DNA of 60,035 nt, taken from NCBI RefSeq assembly GCF_032854445.1, contig NW_027018193.1, positions 1 through 60,035 of the forward strand, read 5' to 3'. A model generated the notes under the pieces. The model was not told the origin of the DNA. It did not search any database and saw only the letters and a list, made by a program, of their open reading frames with translations. Positions 48,232 through 60,035 of this stretch are shown here, in pieces. This DNA comes from Liolophura sinensis. Lineage: Eukaryota > Mollusca > Polyplacophora > Chitonida > Chitonidae. The position numbers were made by a program, and so were the translations under genes. Each line of letters begins with the position of its first letter. Within the stretch, counting starts at the first letter, position 1.

Positions 48232-51200
48232 TCTAAATGTGGGTCAGTGTTTAGTTGTTCTTTTTACAGCAGGCTGTATCAAGTACCTTGTGTTTTTTAT
48301 GTACAAATGGTCTGGTTTTTCTACACGTAGATAAAGACATTGAGATTGTCTTGGACTTAGAAGTAAGACAATTGCTGGGTGAGTTGAATGGGCTAAGCCG
48401 ATAGATTTGACGTCTTCTGGGCTACCGAAGGGCACATAACTTATAGTCAAAAGTTGAATATAGTAATGACCAGTCGCGATTATACAGAGTACAGTGTAGC
48501 CGATTTCAATTACCAAAAAGACCAGGTAAAAATGCAAAATTGGAAAAACTGTTCCAGTGCTGCTGGTAAGAGGCTAATCCGACGTATTTTGTGACGAGAA
48601 ATCGAATGGTGCAAACCGCGTTGCTCTCCGACCAATACTTTTGGCTGTAGTGACAATTGAATGATAATTTATGTCATAATCACGTGCCCAGCAACGGCTC
48701 TTACTCCATGGAAACCAGGGAAATTTGCAATTTTTTTAACAGCTGCCGATGCCTGGCTCAATTCCTCATCTTTTGGCATTTTACTGAAGTCGGTCAGTGT
48801 TCAGTTGTACTTTTTACAGCAGACTGTATCAAGTACCTTGTGGTTTTCACGTACAAATGGTGTGGTTTTTCTACACGTAGATAAAGACATTGAGATTGTC
48901 TTGCACTTAGAAGTAAGGCAATTGCTGGGTGAGTTAAATGGGCTTGGCCCAAAGATTTGACGTCTTCTGGGCTACCGAAGGGCACATAACTTATAGTCAA
49001 AAGTTGAATATAGTAATGACCAGTCGCGATTGTACAGAGTGCAGTGTAGCCGGTTTCAATTAACAAAAAGACCAGGCAAAAATGCAAAAGTGGACAAACT
49101 GTTCCAGTGCTGCTGGTAAGAGGCTAATCCGACGTATTTTGTGACGACAAATCGAATGGTGCAAACCGCGTTGCTCTCCGACCAATACTTTTGCCTGTAG
49201 TGACAATTGAATGATCATTTATGTCATAATCACGTGCCCAGCAACGGCTCTTACTCCATGGAAACCAGGGAAATTTGCAATTTTTCAACAGCTGCCGATG
49301 CCTGGCTCAATTCCGCATCTTTTGGCACCTTATTCATGTGGGTCTGTGGTCAGTTGTACTTTTTACAGCAGACTATATCAAGTACCTTGTGTTTTTCACG
49401 TACAAATGGTGTGGTTTTTCTACACGTAGATAAAGACATTGAGATTGTCTTGCACTTAGAAGTAAGACAATTGCTGGGTGAGTTAAATGGGCTTGGCCCA
49501 AAGATTTCAGGTCTTCTGGGCCACCGAAGGGCACATAACTTATAGTCAAAAGTTGAATATAGTAATGACCAGTCGCGATTGTACAGAGTGCAGTGTAGCC
49601 GATTTCAATTAACAAAAAGACCAGGCAAAAATGCAAAAGTGGACAAACTGTTCCAGTGCTGCTGGTAAGAAGCTAATCCGACGTATTTTGTGACGAGAAA
49701 TCGAATGGTGCAAACCGCGTTGCTCTCCGACCAATACTTTTGCCTGTAGTGACAATTGAATGATCATTTATGTCATAATCACGTGCCCAGCAACGGCTCT
49801 TACTCCATGGAAACCAGGGAAATTTGCAATTTTTCAACAGCTGCCGATGCCTGGTTCAATTCCGCATCTTTTGGCACCTTATTCATGTGGGTCTGTGGTC
49901 AGTTGTACTTTTTACAGCAGACTATATCAAGTACCTTGTGTTTTTCACGTACAAATGGTGTGGTTTTTCTACACGTAGATAAAGACATTGAGATTGTCTT
50001 GGACTTAGAAGTAAGACAATTGCTGGGTGAGTTAAATGGGCTTAGCCCAAAGATTTCAGGTCTTCTGGGCTACCGAAGGGCACATAACTTATAGTCAAAA
50101 GTTGAATATAGTAATGACCAGTCGCGATTGTACAGAGTACAGTGTAGCCGATTTCAATTAACAAAAAGACCAGGCAAAAATGCAAAAGTGGAAAAACTGT
50201 TCCAGTGCTGCTGGTAAGAGGCTAATCCGACGAATTTTGTGACGAAAAATCGAATGGCGCAAACCGCGTTGCTCTCCGACCAATACTTTTGCCTGTAGTG
50301 ACAATTGAACGATCATTTATGTCATAATCACGTGCCCAGCAACGGCTCTTACTCCATGGAAACCAGGGAAATTTCCAATTTTTCAACAGCTGCCGATGCC
50401 TGGCTCAATTCTGCATCTTTTGGCACCTTACTGAAATGGGTCAGTGTTCAGTTGTACTTTTTACAGCAGACTGTATCAAGTACCTTGTGTTTTTCACGTA
50501 CAAATGGTGTGGTTTTTCTACACGTAGATAAAGACATTAAGATTGTCTTGGACTTAGAAGTAAGGCAATTGCTGGGTGAGTTAAATGGGCTTAGCCCAAA
50601 GATTTGACGTCTTCTGGGCTACCGAAGGGCACATAACTTATAGTCAAAAGTTAAATATAGTAATGACCAGTCGCGATTGTACAGAGTACAGTTTAGCCGA
50701 TTTCAATTAACAAAAACACGAAGCAAAAATGCAAAAGTGGAAAAACTGCTCCAGTGCTACTAGTAAGACGCTAATCCGACGTATTTTGTGACGAGAAATC
50801 GAATGGTGCAAACCGCGTTGCTCTCCGACCAATACTTTTGGCTGTAGCGACAGATCAATGATCATTGATGTCATAATCACGTGCCCAGCAACGGCTCTCA
50901 CTCCATGGAAACCAGGGAAATTTGCAATTTTTTAACAGCTGCCGATGCCTGGCTCAATTCCACATCTTTTGGCACCTTATAAATGTGGGTCAGTGTTTAG
51001 TTGTACTTTTTACAGCAGACTGTATCAAGTACCTTGTGTTTTTTATGTACAAATGGTGTGGTTTTTCTACACGTAGATAAAGACATTGAGATTGTCTTGC
51101 ACTTAGAAGTAAGGCAATTGCTGGGTGAGTTAAATGGGCTGAGCCCAAAGATTTCAGGTCTTCTGGGCCACCGAAGGGCACATAACTTATAGTCAAAAGT

Positions 51201-52624
51201 TGAATATGGTAATGACCAGTCGCGATTGTACAGAGTGCAGTGTAGCCGATTTCAATTAACAAAAAGACCAGGCAAAAATGCAAAAGTGGACAAACTGTTC
51301 CAGTGCTGCTGGTAAGAGGCTAATCCGACGTATTTTGTGACGAGAAATCGAATGGTGCAAACCGCGTTGCTCTCCGACCAATACTTTTGCCTGTAGTGAC
51401 AATTGAATGATCATTTATGTCATAATCACGTGCCCAGCAACGGCTCTTACTCCATGGAAACCAGGGAAATTTGCAATTTTTCAACAGCTGCCGATGCCTG
51501 GCTCAATTCCGCATCTTTTGGCACCTTATTCATGTGGGTCTGTGGTCAGTTGTACTTTTTACAGCAGACTATATCAAGTACCTTGTGTTTTTCACGTACA
51601 AATGGTGTGGTTTTTCTACACGTAGATAAAGACATTGAGATTGTCTTGCACTTAGAAGTAAGACAATTGCTGGGTGAGTTAAATGGGCTTAGCCCAAAGA
51701 TTTCAGGTCTTCTGGGCCACCGAAGGGCACATAACTTATAGTCAAAAGTTGAATATAGTAATGACCAGTCGCGATTGTACAGAGTACAGTGTAGCCGATT
51801 TCAATTAACAAAAAGACCAGGCAAAAATGCAAAAGTGGAAAAACTGTTCCAGTGCTGCTGGTAAGAGGCTAATCCGACGAATTTTGTGACGAGAAATCGA
51901 ATGGTGCAAACCGCGTTGCTCTCCGACCAATACTTTTGGCTGTAGCGACAATTGAATGATCATTTATGTCAAAATCACGTGCCCAGCAACGGCTCTTACT
52001 CCATGGAAACCAGGGAAATTTGCAATTTTTAAACAGCTGCCGATGCCTGGCTCAATTCTGCATCTTTTAGCACCTTACTGAAGTGGGTCAGTGTTCAGTT
52101 GTACTTTTTACAGCAGACTGTATCAAGTACCTTGTGTTTTTCACGTACAAATGGTGTGGTTTTTCTACACGTAGATAAAGACATTAAGATTGTCTTGGAC
52201 TTAGAAGTAAGGCAATTGCTGGGTGAGTTAAATGGGCTTAGCCCAAAGATTTGACGTCTTCTGGGCTACCGAAGGGCACATAACTTATAGTCAAAAGTTA
52301 AATATAGTAATGACCAGTCGCGATTGTACAGAGTACAGTTTAGCCGATTTCAATTAACAAAAAGACGAAGCAAAAATGCAAAAGTGGAAAAACTGTTCCA
52401 GTGCTACTAGTAAGAGGCTAATCCGACGTATTTTGTGACGAGAAATCGAATGGTGCAAACCGCGTTGCTCTCCGACCAATACTTTTGGCTGTAGCGACAG
52501 ATCAATGATCATTGATGTCATAATCACGTGCCCAACAACGGCTTTTACTCCATGGAAACCAGGGAAATTTGCAATTTTTAAACAGCTGCCGATGCCTGGC
52601 TCAATTCCACATCTTTTGGCACCT
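48232..52624. repeat. Eight-unit HOR family B, copy 2 (eight units)
   Basis: Units: H'' (48232), Tg (48782, GGCATTTTACTGAAGTCGG), S (49330), S (49882), T (50430), H (50980), S (51529), T (52077, TTTAGCACC). Length is 4,393 bp, eight units. This is the shortest complete form in the window, so I use it as the reference for the family. It is also among the cleanest stretches, with very few indels. Confidence 0.9.
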
Positions 52625-55600
52625 TCTAAATGTGGGTCAGTGTTTAGTTGTACTTTTTACAGCAGACTGTATCAAGTACCTTGTGTTTTTTATGTACAAA
52701 TGGTCTGGTTTTTCTACACGTAGATAAAGACATTGAGATTGTCTTGGACTTAGAAGTAAGACAATTGCTGGGTGAGTTGAATGGGCTAAGCCGATAGATT
52801 TGACGTCTTCTGGGCTACCGAAGGGCACATAACTTATAGTCAAAAGTTAAATATAGTAATGACCAGTCGCGATTGTACAGAGTACAGTTTAGCCGATTTC
52901 AATTAACAAAAAGACGAAGCAAAAATGCAAAAGTGGAAAAACTGTTCCAGTGCTGCTGGTAAGAGGCTAATCCGACGTATTTTGTGACGAGAAATCGAAT
53001 GGTGCAAACCGCGTTGCTCTCCGACCAATACTTTTGGCTGTAGTGACAATTGAATGATAATTTATGTCATAATCACGTGCCCAGCAACGGCTCTTACTCC
53101 ATGGAAACCAGGGAAATTTGCAATTTTTCAACAGCTGCCGATGCCTGGCTCAATTCCTCATCTTTTGGCATTTTACTGAAGTCGGTCAGTGTTCAGTTGT
53201 ACTTTTTACAGCAGACTGTATCAAGTACCTTGTGGTTTTCACGTACAAATGGTGTGGTTTTTCTACACGTAGATAAAGACATTGAGATTGTCTTGCACTT
53301 AGAAGTAAGGCAATTGCTGGGTGAGTTAAATGGGCTTGGCCCAAAGATTTGACGTCTTCTGGGCTACCGAAGGGCACATAACTTATAGTCAAAAGTTGAA
53401 TATAGCAATGACCAGTCGCGATTGTACAGAGTGCAGTGTAGCCGGTTTCAATTAACAAAAAGACCAGGCAAAAATGCAAAAGTGGACAAACTGTTCCAGT
53501 GCTGCTGGTAAGAGGCTAATCCGACGTATTTTGTGACGACAAATCGAATGGTGCAAACCGCGTTGCTCTCCGACCAATACTTTTGCCTGTAGTGACAATT
53601 GAACGATCATTTATGTCATAATCACGTGCCCAGCAACGGCTCTTACTCCATGGAAACCAGGGAAATTTGCAATTTTTCAACAGTTGCCGATGCCTGGCTC
53701 AATTCCGCATCTTTTGGCACCTTATTCATGTGGGTCTGTGGTCAGTTGTACTTTTTACAGCAGACTGTATCAAGTACCTTGTGTTTTTCACGTACAAATG
53801 GTGTGGTTTTTCTACACGTAGATAAAGACATTGAGATTGTCTTGCACTTAGAAGTAAGGCAATTGCTGGGTGAGTTAAATGGGCTTAGCCCAAAGATTTC
53901 AGGTCTTCTTGGCTACCGAAGGGCACATAACTTATAGTCAAAAGTTGAATATAGTAATGACCAGTCGCGATTGTACAGAGTGCAGTGTAGCCGGTTTCAA
54001 TTAACAATAAGACCAGGCAAAAATGCAAAAGTGGAAAAACTGTTCCAGTGCTGCTGGTAAGAAGCTAATCCGACGTATTTTGTGACGAGAAATCGAATGG
54101 TGCAAACCGCGTTGCTCTCCGACCAATACTTTTGCCTGTAGTGACAATTGAATGATTATTTATGTCATAATCACGTGCCCAGCAACGGCTCTTACTCCAT
54201 GGAAACCAGGGAAATTTGCAATTTTTCAACAGCTGCCGATGCCTGGCTCAATTCCGCATCTTTTGGCACCTTATTCATGTGGGTCTGTGGTCAGTTGTAC
54301 TTTTTACAGCAGACTATATCAAGTACCTTGTGTTTTTCACGTACAAATGGTGTGGTTTTTCTACACGTAGATAAAGACATTGAGATTGTCTTGCACTTAG
54401 AAGTAAGACAATTGCTGGGTGAGTTAAATGGGCTTAGCCCAAAGATTTCAGGTCTTCTGGGCCACCGAAGGGCACATAACTTATAGTCAAAAGTTGAATA
54501 TAGTAATGACCAGTCGCGATTGAACAGAGTACAGTGTAGCCGATTTCAATTAACAAAAAGACCAGGCAAAAATGCAAAAGTGGAAAAACTGTTCCAGTGC
54601 TGCTGGTAAGAGGCTAATCCGACGTATTTTGTGACGAAAAATCGAATGGCGCAAACCGCGTTGCTCTCCGACCAATACTTTTGGCTGTAGCGACAATTGA
54701 ATGATCATTTATGTCATAATCACGTGCCCAGCAACGGCTCTTACTCCATGGAAACCAGGGAAATTTCCAATTTTTCAACAGCTGCCGATGCCTGGCTCAA
54801 TTCTGCATATTTTGGCACCTTACTGAAATGGGTCAGTGTTCAGTTGTACTTTTTACAGCAGACTGTATCAAGTACCTTGTGTTTTTCACGTACAAATGGT
54901 GTGGTTTTTCTACACGTAGATAAAGACATTGAGATTGTCTTGGACTTAGAAGTAAGGCAATTGCTGGGTGAGTTAAATGGGCTTAGCCCAAAGATTTGAC
55001 GTCTTCTGGGCTACCGAAGGGCACATAACTTATAGTCAAAAGTTAAATATAGTAATGACCAGTCGCGATTGTACAGAGTACAGTTTAGCCGATTTCAATT
55101 AACAAAAACACGAAGCAAAAATGCAAAAGTGGAAAAACTGCTCCAGTGCTACTAGTAAGAGGCTAATCCGACGTATTTTGTGACGACAAATCGAATGGTG
55201 CAAACCGCGTTGCTCTCCGACCAATACTTTTGGCTGTAGCGACAGATCAATGATCATTGATGTCATAATCACGTGCCCAGCAACGGCTCTCACCCCATGG
55301 AAACCAGGGAAATTTGCAATTTTTTAACAGCTGCCGATGCCTGGCTCAATTCCACATCTGTTGGCACCTTATAAATGTGGGTCAGTGTTTAGTTGTACTT
55401 TTTACAGCAGACTGTATCAAGTACCTTGTGTTTTTTATGTACAAATGGTGTGGTTTTTCTACACGTAGATAAAGACATTGAGATTGTCTTGCACTTAGAA
55501 GTAAGGCAATTGCTGGGTGAGTTAAATGGGCTGAGCCCAAAGATTTCAGGTCTTCTGGGCCACCGAAGGGCACATAACTTATAGTCAAAAGTTGAATATA

Positions 55601-58115
55601 GTAATGACCAGTCGCGATTGTACAGAGTACAGTGTAGCCGATTTCAATTAACAAAAAGACCAGGCAAAAATGCAAAAGTGGAAAAACTGTTCCAGTGCTC
55701 CTAATAAGAGGCTAATCCGACGAATTTTGTGACGAAAAATCGAATGGTGCAAACCGCGTTGCTCTCCGACCAATACTTTTGGCTGTAGCGACAATTGAAT
55801 GATCATTTATGTCATAATCACGTGCCCAGCAACGGCTCTTACTCCATGGAAACCAGGGAAATTTGCAATTTGTCAACAGCTGCCGATGCCTTGCTCAATT
55901 CTGCATCTTTTGGCACCTTACTGAAGTGGGTCAGTGTTCAGTTGTACTTTTTACAGCAGACTGTATCAAGTACCTTGTGTTTTTCACGTACAAATGGTGT
56001 GGTTTTTCTACACGTAGATAAAGACATTGAGATTGTCTTGCACTTAGAAGTAAGACAATTGCTGGGTGAGTTAAATGGGCTTAGCCCAAAGATTTCAGGT
56101 CTTCTGGGCCACCGAAGGGCACATAACTTATAGTCAAAAGTTGAATATAGTAATGACCAGTCGCGATTGTACAGAGTACAGTGTAGCCGATTTCAATTAA
56201 CAAAAAGACCAGGCAAAAATGCAAAAGTGGAAAAAACTGTTCCAGTGCTGCTGGTAAGAGGCTAATCCGACGAATTTTGTGACGAAAAATCGAATGGCGC
56301 AAACCGCGTTGCTCTCCGACCAATACTTTTGGCTGTAGCGACAATTGAATGATCATTTATGTCATAATCACGTGCCCAGCAACGGCTCTTACTCCATGGA
56401 AACCAGGGAAATTTCCAATTTTTCACAGCTGCCGATGCCTGGCTCAATTCTGCATCTTTTGGCACCTTACTGAAATGGGTCAGTGTTCAGTTGTACTTTT
56501 TACAGCAGACTGTATCAAGTACCTTGTGTTTTTCACGTACAAATGGTGTGGTTTTCTACACGTAGATAAAGACATTGAGATTGTCTTGGACTTAGAAGTA
56601 AGGCAATTGCTGGGTGAGTTAAATGGGCTTAGCCCAAAGATTTGACGTCTTCTGGGCTACCGAAGGGCACATAACTTATAGTCAAAAGTTAAATATAGTA
56701 ATGACCAGTCGCGATTGTACAGAGTTACAGTTTAGCCGATTTCAATTAACAAAAACACGAAGCAAAAATGCAAAAGTGGAAAACTGCTCCAGTGCTACTA
56801 GTAAGAGGCTAATCCGACGTATTTTGTGACGACAAATCGAATGGTGCAAACCGCGTTGCTCTCCGACCAATACTTTTGGCTGTAGCGACAGATCAATGAT
56901 CATTGATGTCATAATCACGTGCCCAGCAACGGCTCTCACTCCATGGAAACCAGGGAAATTTGCAATTTTTTAACAGCTGCCGATGCCTGGCTCAATTCCA
57001 CATCTTTTGGCACCTTATAAATGTGGGTCAGTGTTTAGTTGTACTTTTTACAGCAGACTGTATCAAGTACCTTGTGTTTTTTATGTACAAATGGTGTGGT
57101 TTTTCTACACGTAGATAAAGACATTGAGATTGTCTTGCACTTAGAAGTAAGGCAATTGCTGGGTGAGTTAAATGGGCTGAGCCCAAAGATTTCAGGTTCT
57201 TCTGGGCCACCGAAGGGCGCATAACTTATAGTCAAAAGTTTGAATATAGTAATGACCAGTCGCGATTGTACAGAGTACAGTGTAGCCGATTTCAATAACA
57301 AAAAGACCAGGCAAAAATGCAAAAGTGGAAAAACTGTTCCAGTGCTCCTAATAAGAGGCCTAATCCGACGAATTTTGTGACGAAAAATCGAATGGTGCAA
57401 AACCGCGTTGCTCTCCGACCAATACTTTTGGCTGTAGCGACAATTGAATGATCATTTATGTCATAATCACGTGCCCAGCAACGGCTCTTACTCCATGGAA
57501 AACCAGGGAAATTTGCAATTTTTAAACAGCTGCCGATGCCTGGCTCAATCTGCATCTTTTAGCACTTTACTGAAGTGGGTCAGTGTTCAGTTGTACTTTT
57601 TACAGCAGACTGTATCAAGTACCTTGTGTTTTTCACGTACAAATGGTGTGGTTTTTCTACACGTAGATAAAGACATTAAGATTGTCTTGGACTTAGAAGT
57701 AAGGCAATTGCTGGGTGAGTTAAATGGGCTAGCCCAAAGATTTGACGTCTTCTGGGCTACCGAAGGGCACATAACTTATAGTCAAAAGTTAAATATAGTA
57801 ATGACCAGTCGCGATTGTACAGAGTGACAGTTTAGCCGATTTTCAATTAACAAAAAGACGAAGCAAAAATGCAAAAGTGGAAAAACTGTTCCAGTGCTAC
57901 TAGTAAGAGGCTAATCGACGTATTTTGTGACGAGAAATCGAATGGTGCAAACCGCGTTGCTCTCCGACCAATACTTTTGGCTGTAACGACAGATCAATGA
58001 TCATTGATGTCATAATCACGTGCCCAGCAACGGCTCTTACTCCATGGAAACCAGGGATATTGCAATTTTTTAACAGCTGCCGATGCCTGGCTCAATTCCA
58101 CATCTTTTGGCACCT
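52625..58115. repeat. Eight-unit HOR family B, copy 3, ten units
   Basis: Units: H'' (52627), Tg (53172, GGCATTTTACTGAAGTCGG), S (53723), S (54272), T (54824), H (55372), T (55921), T (56468), H (57018), T (57567). Length is 5,491 bp, ten units. The first six units match copy 2 at an offset of 4,392-4,393 bp. Two units are then added (T and H), and the seventh unit is T-type at the marker where copy 2 has S. Confidence 0.88.
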
Positions 58116-59940
58116 TCTAAATGTGGGTCAGTGTTTAGTTGTACTTTTTACAGCAGACTGTATCAAGTACCTTGTGTTTTTTATGTACAAATGGTGTGGT
58201 TTTTCTACACGTAGATAAAGACATTGAGATTGTCTTGGACTTAGAAGTAAGACAATTGCTGGGTGAGTTAAATGGGCTTAGCCCAAAGATTTGACGTCTT
58301 CTGGGCTACCGAAGGGCACATAACTTATAGTCAAAAGTTGAATATAGTAATGACCAGTCGCGATTGTACAGAGTACAGTTTAGCCGATTTCAATTAACAA
58401 AAGACCAGGCAAAAATGCAAAAGTGGGAAAAACTGTTCCAGTGCTGCTGGTAAGAGGCTAATCCGACGTATTTTGTGACGAGAATCGAATGGTGCAAACC
58501 GCGTTGCTCTCCGACCAATACTTTTGCCTGTAGTGACAATTGAATGATCATTTATGTCATAATCACGTGCCCAGCAACGGCTCTTACTCCATGGAAACCA
58601 GGGAAATTTGCAATTTTTCAACAGCTGCCGAGGCCTGGCTCAATTCCGCATCTTTTGGCACCTTACTGAAGTGGGTCAGTGTTCAGTTGTACTTTTATAC
58701 AGCAGACTGTATCAAGTACCTTGTGGTTTTCACGTATAAATGGTGTGGTTTTTCTACACGTAGATAAAGACATTGAGATTGTCTTGGACTTAGAAGTAAG
58801 ACAATTGCTGGGTGAGTTAAATGGGCTTAGCCCAAAGATTTCAGGTCTTCTGGGCTACCGAGGGCACATAACTTATAGTCAAAAGTTGAATATAGTAATG
58901 ACCAGTCGCGATTGTACAGAGTACAGTGTAGCCGGTTTCAATTAACAAAAGACCAGGTAAAAATGCAAAAGTGGAAAAAACTGTTCCAGTGCTACTAGTA
59001 AGAGCCTAATCCGACGTATTTTGTGACGACAAATCGAATGGTGCAATCAGCGTTGCTCTCCGACCAATACTTTTGGCTGTAGCGACAATTCAATGATCAT
59101 TTATGTCATAATCACGTGCGTAGAAACGGCTGTTACTCCATGGAAACCAGGGAAATTTGCAATTTTTCAACAGCTGCCGATGCCTGCTCAATTCCTCATC
59201 TTTTGGCACCTTACTGAAGTGGGTCAGTGTTCAGTTTGTACTTTTTATCAGCAGACTGTATCAAGTACCTTGTGTTTTTCACGTACAAATGGTGTGGTTT
59301 TTCTACACGTAGATAAAGACATTGAGACTGTCTTGCACTTAGAAGTAAGGCAATTGCTGGTGAGTTAAATGGGCTTAGCCCAAAGATTTCAGGTCCTTCT
59401 TGGCTACCGAAGGGCACATAACTTATAGTCAAAAGTTGAATATAGTAATTGACCAGTCGCGATTGTACAGAGTGCAGTGTAGCCGGTTTCAATTAACAAA
59501 AAGACCAGGCAAAAATGCAAAAGTGGAAAAAACTGTTCTAGTGCTGCTGGTAAGAGGCTAATCCGACGTATTTTGTGACGACAAATCGAAATGGTGCAAA
59601 CCGCGTTGCTCTCCGACCAATACTTTTGCCTGTAGTGACAATTGAATGATCATTTATGTCATAATCACGTGCCCAGCAACGGCTCTTACTCCATGGAAAC
59701 CAGGGAAATTTGCAATTTTTCAACAGCTGCCGATGCCTGGCTCAATACCGCATCTTTTGGCACCTTATCCATGTGGGTCTGTGGGTAGTTGTACTTTTTA
59801 CAGCAGACTGTATCAAGTACCTTGTGTTTTTCACGTACAAATGGTGTGGGTTTTTCTACACGTAGATAAAGACATTGAGATTGTCTTGCACTTAGAAGTA
59901 AGGCAATTGCTGGGTGAGTTAAATGGGCTTAGCCGAAAGA
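56390..59940. other. Indel-dense patch near the right end
   Basis: Single-base changes are frequent: TTTTTCACAGCTG near 56419, GTGGTTTTCTACACG near 56548, GAGTTACAGTTTAG near 56723, GGTTCTTCTGGG near 57195, AAGTTTGAATATAG near 57236, GCAAAACCGCG near 57398, CTCAATCTGC near 57544, GGGCTAGCCC near 57726, TTTTCAATTAAC near 57839, CTAATCGACG near 57911, CAGTTTGTAC near 59233, TTTTATCAGCAG near 59244 and AATTGACCAG near 59448. The type order of the units is still readable. Confidence 0.68.
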
Positions 59941-60035
59941 TTTGACGTCTTCTGGGCTACCGAAGGGCACATAACTTATAGTCAAAAGTTGAATATAGTA
60001 ATGACCAGTCGCGATTGTACAGAGTACAGTGTAGC
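58116..60035. repeat. Partial HOR copy at the right end, mixed family A and B units
   Basis: It starts with an H'' unit (58117) like family B. The next unit (58667, Tg) has CACGTATAAATGG, the one after (59211) has GCGTAGAAACGGCTGTTAC preceded by AAGAGCCTAATCC, and both are private variants of family A (31.2 and 32.2 kb). The last unit (59765) is S-like with TTATCCATG. The window ends 35 bases into a line beginning ATGACCAGTCGCG, inside a unit, so the copy continues beyond it. Confidence 0.8.

Larger units (their letters stand above)
1..60035. repeat. Tandem satellite array, ~549-bp unit, about 109 copies
   Basis: Landmarks such as GACCAGTCGCGATTGTACAG, CCATGG inside CTCCATGGAAACC, and TTTTTCTACACGTAGATAAA recur about every 549 bp from the first to the last base, always in the same orientation. 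I counted 109 occurrences of the segment following GGCACCT, consistent with 60,035/549. Units differ by a few percent by eye (not computed), mostly linked substitutions that define subfamilies. The first and last bases lie inside a unit, so the array continues beyond both ends. No transposon, gene or unique spacer interrupts it. Head-to-tail arrays of this size are known from eukaryotic centromeric, pericentromeric and subtelomeric heterochromatin; which of these applies cannot be read from the sequence. The family is not one I recognise. Confidence 0.98.

Noticed and set aside
1-60035. 5S rDNA, snRNA or spliced-leader gene array, suggested by the unit size
   Set aside because: I found none of the conserved 5S internal control sequences, no Sm-site/SL arrangement I recognise and no snRNA core in the unit on either strand. 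A covariance-model search of the consensus would settle it.
1-60035. CENP-B box
   Set aside because: No site fits the TTCG-four bases-A-two bases-CGGG core on either strand. The nearest, the reverse of ACCGAAGGG or of ATCGAATGG, lack the CGGG half.
1-60035. CRISPR array or prokaryotic repeat locus
   Set aside because: The repeated unit is 549 bp with no unique spacers of regular size and no cas-like genes.
1-60035. Transposable element body or tandem LTRs
   Set aside because: There are no long coding frames, terminal inverted repeats or target-site duplications, and the units join without any boundary sequence.

Overview
The whole 60,035-base window is one uninterrupted tandem satellite array. 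A unit of about 549 bp repeats head to tail in a single orientation roughly 109 times. Both window ends fall inside a unit, so neither edge of the array is visible. I see no protein-coding gene, rRNA, tRNA, transposon or single-copy sequence. A unit-long satellite spanning tens of kilobases with higher-order structure points to eukaryotic heterochromatin, such as a centromere, pericentromere, subtelomere or sex-chromosome block. The sequence does not let me name the species. A hand-counted unit (3851-4399) is about 41.7% G+C with 19 CpG, an observed/expected ratio near 0.8, so CpG is not strongly depleted.

Units fall into recognisable types by linked variants. The best single marker is the stretch after GGCACCT. 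Type T reads TTACTGAAG. Type Tg is T with CTTGTGGTTTTCACG downstream. Type H reads TTATAAATG with TTTTTTATGTAC downstream. H' reads TTAAAAATG and H'' reads TTCTAAATG. Type S reads TTATTCATG or TTTTTCATG followed by GGGTCTGTGG. Type X is a T/H mosaic. 'Hgt' is an H unit with GTGGGTAAGTG.

Layout: (1) 1-7369, irregular order of T, Tg, H and S units. (2) 7370-13261, including a 2.6-kb segment repeated almost exactly at a 3,294-bp offset (six units). (3) 13262-17488, irregular, with units related to the later 8-unit family. (4) 17489-30675, a five-unit higher-order repeat (HOR), Hgt-Tg-S-X-H, in five successive copies of 4, 5, 6, 4 and 5 units. (5) 30676-39466, two copies of an eight-unit HOR. (6) 39467-60035, a second eight-unit HOR family starting with H'', present as copies of 15, 8 and 10 units and a partial copy; a three-unit S-T-H sub-block is expanded in the 15-unit copy.

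The array is best read as a record of in-register unequal exchange and gene conversion. Two of the exchange junctions can be narrowed to less than 100 bp. Short non-multiple-of-three indels cluster in patches and break every reading frame, which supports a non-coding interpretation.
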